A stretch of DNA of 44,338 nucleotides from positions 1 through 44,338 of the forward strand of contig CALISW010000170.1 in assembly GCA_938041655.1 (NCBI GenBank), read 5' to 3'. The notes beneath the pieces are model-generated. The model had not been told where the DNA came from. It ran no database searches and was given only the letters and a program-made list of their open reading frames with translations. Every line of letters begins with the position of its first letter. Positions within the stretch are counted from its first letter, which is position 1. Shown here piece by piece: positions 40,934 to 44,338 of the stretch. This DNA is from an uncultured Thiotrichales bacterium. Lineage in GTDB: Bacteria > Pseudomonadota > Gammaproteobacteria > CAZUMV01. Position numbers and translations under genes: made by a program.

Positions 40934-43900
40934 GTGAAGATATCGCAGTGAATTTAGTAAATGAAGGGAATTCCAGTTTCAACAAGGCGGGTAATAACAC
41001 CAGTGTTAATAGAGCGCTTAAGGTCATGCCGCCGATAATTACCGCTGCCAGCCCCCGGTAAATTTCAGAGCCAAGCCCGGGAGTTAACATCAACGGCAGC
41101 ATACCAAAGATACTGGTCAGAGTGCTCATGTAGATAGGTCTTGCTCGTACTCTTACGGCCTCTTTCACAGCAGTCGCTCGATCCAGGCCTTCTGCTTCAC
41201 CGGCACGTGTTTGTAGTACCAGTAATATGGCATTGTTGACAACCAGTCCAAGCAGGATGACAAAGCCAATCATTGTGAGTAAGTCCAGCGGCTGATTACT
41301 GAACACATTTAATAGTCGTAGCGATAATATTCCGCCAGCCAGTGCCATTGGCATTGCCAGTAATACAAGCAAACTGTCCCGAATGGATCTGAACATGGCA
41401 GCCATAATGAAGAACAGAATTATGATTGCCAGCATGATATTTTTGCCCATTTCGCTCAAGGCTTTTTCAAGTTGATCGGCCGTGCCCCGATAATTGATTT
41501 TGACGTCCTTGCTTATGGCAGTCTGAATTTCCGGACCTGCCTGATCACGGATGATCTCGAGCGCTTCTTCAACGGACATCTGGTCCGGAGGAGTAACGCT
41601 GAGCGTTATGGTTCTTCTTCCATCAAAACGAAATAACTGGGTTGGTCCTACCGTGCGTTCAATGCTGGTAAGTTCGCCGATAGTTTGAATGCCTGCTAAT
41701 GGTGTGGCGATTGGCGTGGCGGCCAGTTGTTCCGGTGAGTTCCAGCTTGGGCCTCGCAGAATAATATCCATGCGTTCATTACCATCAAATGTTTCTCCAA
41801 TGAAGGTGCCACTGGTCAGGGTTCTAATAGCTTGTGCAACCGCATTTCTATCCATACCCGCTGCTGTTAAACGACGATCATCCGGCTTTAGCTGGATTTC
41901 AGGTTCTGCAATTTGCAAGCCGGGAATAGGGCGTATCATTGCCTCGGGCAGCAGTCGTCGAAGAATGGGTTGTGCCGTACTGGCTGCTTCAGCAAGCTGT
42001 TCAATATTCGGTCCCTGAAAATCAACATTGATACTGCGGCCGCCGTCAAAGTCAAAATTGATTAAACTGGATTGACTGACATAAGCAGTAACATCTGGCA
42101 TATCTCGCAAAGTTTCTGTTTGTACTATCTCGATCATCTCGTCAATTTTATTAGGGTCTGATGGATACAAAAACATGCCATTAAAAGTATTAAATGCCGA
42201 CAGGTTGTAGCCACGTATGTGAGGCTCTTTTTTGTGCTCCATGTAAGGTTTTAATCGACTCGATATCGTCTGGCCAAATTCTCCTTCGAGGATGTCAACA
42301 GTCGTGCCGGGAGGAAGCTGAAAAAAGGCATTCAGAGAATCTGATTTTGCATTAGGTAATAGATTGGCTTTGGGAAGCATAGTGGTGATCACCAGTAGTG
42401 ATGTAATCAAAATGCTGCCTATCCAGAACAGACAAAGTGCTTTGTTACCGGTGAGTTTATGCACCAGTGCACTGATATTGTTCCACCACGATGCGCATGG
42501 ATCTTTTTTATCGGTACCGGTCAGGAATTTTCTGGCAACCACTGGCAAAATGGTGACTGCGATAAAAAATGAAGCACAAACGGCGACGGCCAAGGTTAGT
42601 GCCAGATCTCTGAATAATTGCCCTTCAATGCCGCGCATAAAAAATACCGGCAAGAATATAGCGACACTGGTCGCTGTGGATGCAAATAAGGCGCCGCTTA
42701 TTTGATGAGTACCCATACGAATAGCGGTCTCAGTATCTTTGCCTTTTTGTTTTAAACGAGTGATGTTCTCTAGTGTGATGATGGCCGCGTCCATCACCAG
42801 CCCAACGGCAAATGCGAGCCCAGCTAAAGAAATGACATTGAGGGTTTTATTGAACATGGATAACGCGATGAAAGCGACCAATAAACTCATTGGAACCGTC
42901 ACTGCTATCAAAGCGATCGCACGTCGACTGCGCATAAAGAAATACAGAATACTCAAGGCCAATAACAGTCCGATACCAAGATTACCGCGCACCAAAGAGA
43001 TAGCACGTCTAATATGTATGCTGGAGTCGAAACTCAGATCTATGGCAAGCCCGGCTTGTTTGAGTGGGCCGGCGTTCAGTTCTTTAATGGCTTGATTCAC
43101 GCCGTCTAGAATTTCAACACTATTGGATTCGTATTCCCGTTCTAAAGTTATGTAGTAGGCAGGGTAGCCATTACGTAATGAAAACCCCTGTCGTTCGGCA
43201 AAGTCGATTTCTATTTCGGCAACTTCGTGCAGATAGACCGGACGCTCATTACTCCAGCCCACGATCATTTGTCTGAAGTTGTCCAGATCAAATTGACCGA
43301 TAAAGCGCACCGTGTATTGTCGTCGACCGACATCTGCAAAACCACCGGATAAATCACTGGCACGACCGATTACAGCATTAATGTCCTGAATTGAAATCCC
43401 CAGCGCTGCTGCTCTGTGGGCGTCGAAATTCACAATGAGTTGTCGATCCAGCTGTCCAGCTAGATTGACTGATGATACGCCAGGAATTCTACTCAGCCTG
43501 GGTTCAACAGCTTGGTCGATTAATTCTTGATAGGCCGCTACATTTTTTTCAGGATTGCCGGGCAGGGTGCGAATTAACAATGATGCCAGGTTCGGTGTGT
43601 TACCACCTTGACCACCACTGGAGACGGCTGGCTCATTCGCGTCGCGCGGCAGGTTTTGTACCTGACTCATTCTGTTGATTACATCCAGCTTGGCGCGATC
43701 TATATTGGTGCCTAACTCAAAGGTCAGATTAATCCAGCCACCACCTCGACTGATCCAGGAATTCATATCCTGAAGACCAGGGATATTTCTAACCACATCC
43801 TCGATCGGTTCTACGATGTCTGATTCGAGCTCTTCCGGGGCGGCGGCGCGCCAGAAGGTCGCTATCGATATTTGCGGGCGCTCAATTCTGGGGAGCATTT

Positions 43901-44003
43901 CTATCGGCAGGCGCAACATAGAAAGTACACCGAATAGCACAATGAGTGCCATGATCACGCAGATTGCGGGCCATTGTTTGAGACTGAGTTCGGTTAGATT
44001 CAC
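40923..44003 (-). CDS. RND efflux permease (AcrB/HAE-like)
   Basis: 1026 residues, 12 TM helices with two large periplasmic loops (about 40-340 and 560-860). Conserved: a short Trp-containing N-terminus, LPIEMLPRIERPQISI, the TM4 segment FAVGLVMDAAIITLENI and the TM10-11 region GFVILLGLVVNNAILLVL. In TM4 AcrB has two Asp (407/408); this protein has Asp405 followed by Ala406, so only one acidic residue of the pair remains. GTG start with GGAAG upstream. Substrate unknown. With the adaptor it forms a two-gene operon reading away from the 44004-44338 gap. Confidence 0.93.
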   Translation of the reverse strand: MNLTELSLKQWPAICVIMALIVLFGVLSMLRLPIEMLPRIERPQISIATFWRAAAPEELESDIVEPIEDVVRNIPGLQDMNSWISRGGGWINLTFELGTNIDRAKLDVINRMSQVQNLPRDANEPAVSSGGQGGNTPNLASLLIRTLPGNPEKNVAAYQELIDQAVEPRLSRIPGVSSVNLAGQLDRQLIVNFDAHRAAALGISIQDINAVIGRASDLSGGFADVGRRQYTVRFIGQFDLDNFRQMIVGWSNERPVYLHEVAEIEIDFAERQGFSLRNGYPAYYITLEREYESNSVEILDGVNQAIKELNAGPLKQAGLAIDLSFDSSIHIRRAISLVRGNLGIGLLLALSILYFFMRSRRAIALIAVTVPMSLLVAFIALSMFNKTLNVISLAGLAFAVGLVMDAAIITLENITRLKQKGKDTETAIRMGTHQISGALFASTATSVAIFLPVFFMRGIEGQLFRDLALTLAVAVCASFFIAVTILPVVARKFLTGTDKKDPCASWWNNISALVHKLTGNKALCLFWIGSILITSLLVITTMLPKANLLPNAKSDSLNAFFQLPPGTTVDILEGEFGQTISSRLKPYMEHKKEPHIRGYNLSAFNTFNGMFLYPSDPNKIDEMIEIVQTETLRDMPDVTAYVSQSSLINFDFDGGRSINVDFQGPNIEQLAEAASTAQPILRRLLPEAMIRPIPGLQIAEPEIQLKPDDRRLTAAGMDRNAVAQAIRTLTSGTFIGETFDGNERMDIILRGPSWNSPEQLAATPIATPLAGIQTIGELTSIERTVGPTQLFRFDGRRTITLSVTPPDQMSVEEALEIIRDQAGPEIQTAISKDVKINYRGTADQLEKALSEMGKNIMLAIIILFFIMAAMFRSIRDSLLVLLAMPMALAGGILSLRLLNVFSNQPLDLLTMIGFVILLGLVVNNAILLVLQTRAGEAEGLDRATAVKEAVRVRARPIYMSTLTSIFGMLPLMLTPGLGSEIYRGLAAVIIGGMTLSALLTLVLLPALLKLEFPSFTKFTAISSHET

Positions 44004-44338
44004 CTGCTAGCTTCCAATTATTATTATTTTGCTGTTTTTATAGAGTCTGATTAAGGCGTTTAGTTGTCTCTAATATGATTTTTTCCGACTATCTTACGCC
44101 TAAATGCAAGATGAGCAATCGATAAGAATAGAAACGAAGAATATGTGAATAGCGGGCTGAGATTGAAATTTTATGTCATTAGAGCTTAATTTAGTGTAAT
44201 CCTGTCAAACATTGACGGATAGCCATAGTAAGTCCTTAAGTTAACCGATAAAATATCGCGCCTCAGTGGGCTAATAGTACCCACCTACCAGTTTCTTTTA
44301 AGCATGTTGGAGTACACAAAGCCTATGGCTTCCACGAC
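44004..44338. other. 335-bp region upstream of the RND permease, ending in a possible gene start
   Basis: AT-rich and without a supported complete gene. A perfect GTCAA-3-TTGAC inverted repeat lies at 44204-44216. Near the right edge an ATG at 44325 (or in-frame ATG at 44304) opens a plus-strand frame to the end; TTGGAGT at 44307-44313 could be its ribosome site. Only 14-35 bases of that frame are present, so its identity cannot be told. The RND promoter is not obvious. Confidence 0.4.

Overview
The window looks like chromosomal DNA of a mid-GC gammaproteobacterium. The evidence is the surE-pcm-yqaA-nlpD block, a RelA-type (EFDD) ppGpp synthetase, an FkpA/Mip-type lipoprotein, RND efflux, many lipoproteins and OM barrels, and Shine-Dalgarno/sigma70-like signals. 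I cannot name the genus. No rRNA, tRNA, CRISPR, insertion sequence or phage gene was seen. Genes are tightly packed; only two gene-free stretches exceed 300 bp (9184-9561 and 44004-44338).

Layout. (1) 1-9183, housekeeping: end of truD, FKBP lipoprotein and Smr protein on the minus strand, then surE-pcm-yqaA-nlpD on plus. rpoS does not follow nlpD; a convergent Mth938-like gene sits there. Next come alaC-hom, a strong bidirectional terminator, and gltA on minus with its own promoter. (2) 9562-26386, seventeen plus-strand genes that mostly overlap or lie within 20 bp (largest gaps 36 and 41 bp): apbE, a three-haem PD40 lipoprotein resembling hydrazine synthase alpha, a CX4CH lipoprotein, two OM beta-barrels (one with an SH3 domain), TlpA-like thioredoxin, DUF4266 lipoprotein, DUF3570 barrel, a coiled-coil periplasmic protein, three TPR proteins, a small periplasmic protein, one TolQ/ExbB, two TolR/ExbD and a TonB-like AgmX/PglI protein. 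(3) 26448-30869: zinc-ribbon protein, rhomboid-like protein lacking the catalytic His, a split membrane/spermidine-synthase-like pair and an EamA exporter. (4) 30873-35161: two exported amidohydrolases on minus. (5) 35262-39879: GNAT, relA, UMF1-type MFS, sulfurtransferase. (6) 39890-44003: RND permease and adaptor on minus.

The main interest is region 2. One TolQ with two TolR proteins, a TonB-like AgmX/PglI protein, TPR lipoproteins, a small periplasmic protein and OM barrels is the part list of the Myxococcus Agl/Glt gliding (and related Nfs) machine. Here it is joined to a periplasmic redox set: flavin transferase, c-type haem lipoproteins, thioredoxin and a Cys-tailed lipoprotein. The two ExbD proteins differ at the proton-carrying position (Asn in the first, Asp in the second), and the DUF3570 barrel carries a D-x-x-S-G-A-S motif resembling ApbE flavinylation sites. 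I infer a proton-driven, envelope-spanning machine with a redox function; what it moves or reduces is unknown.
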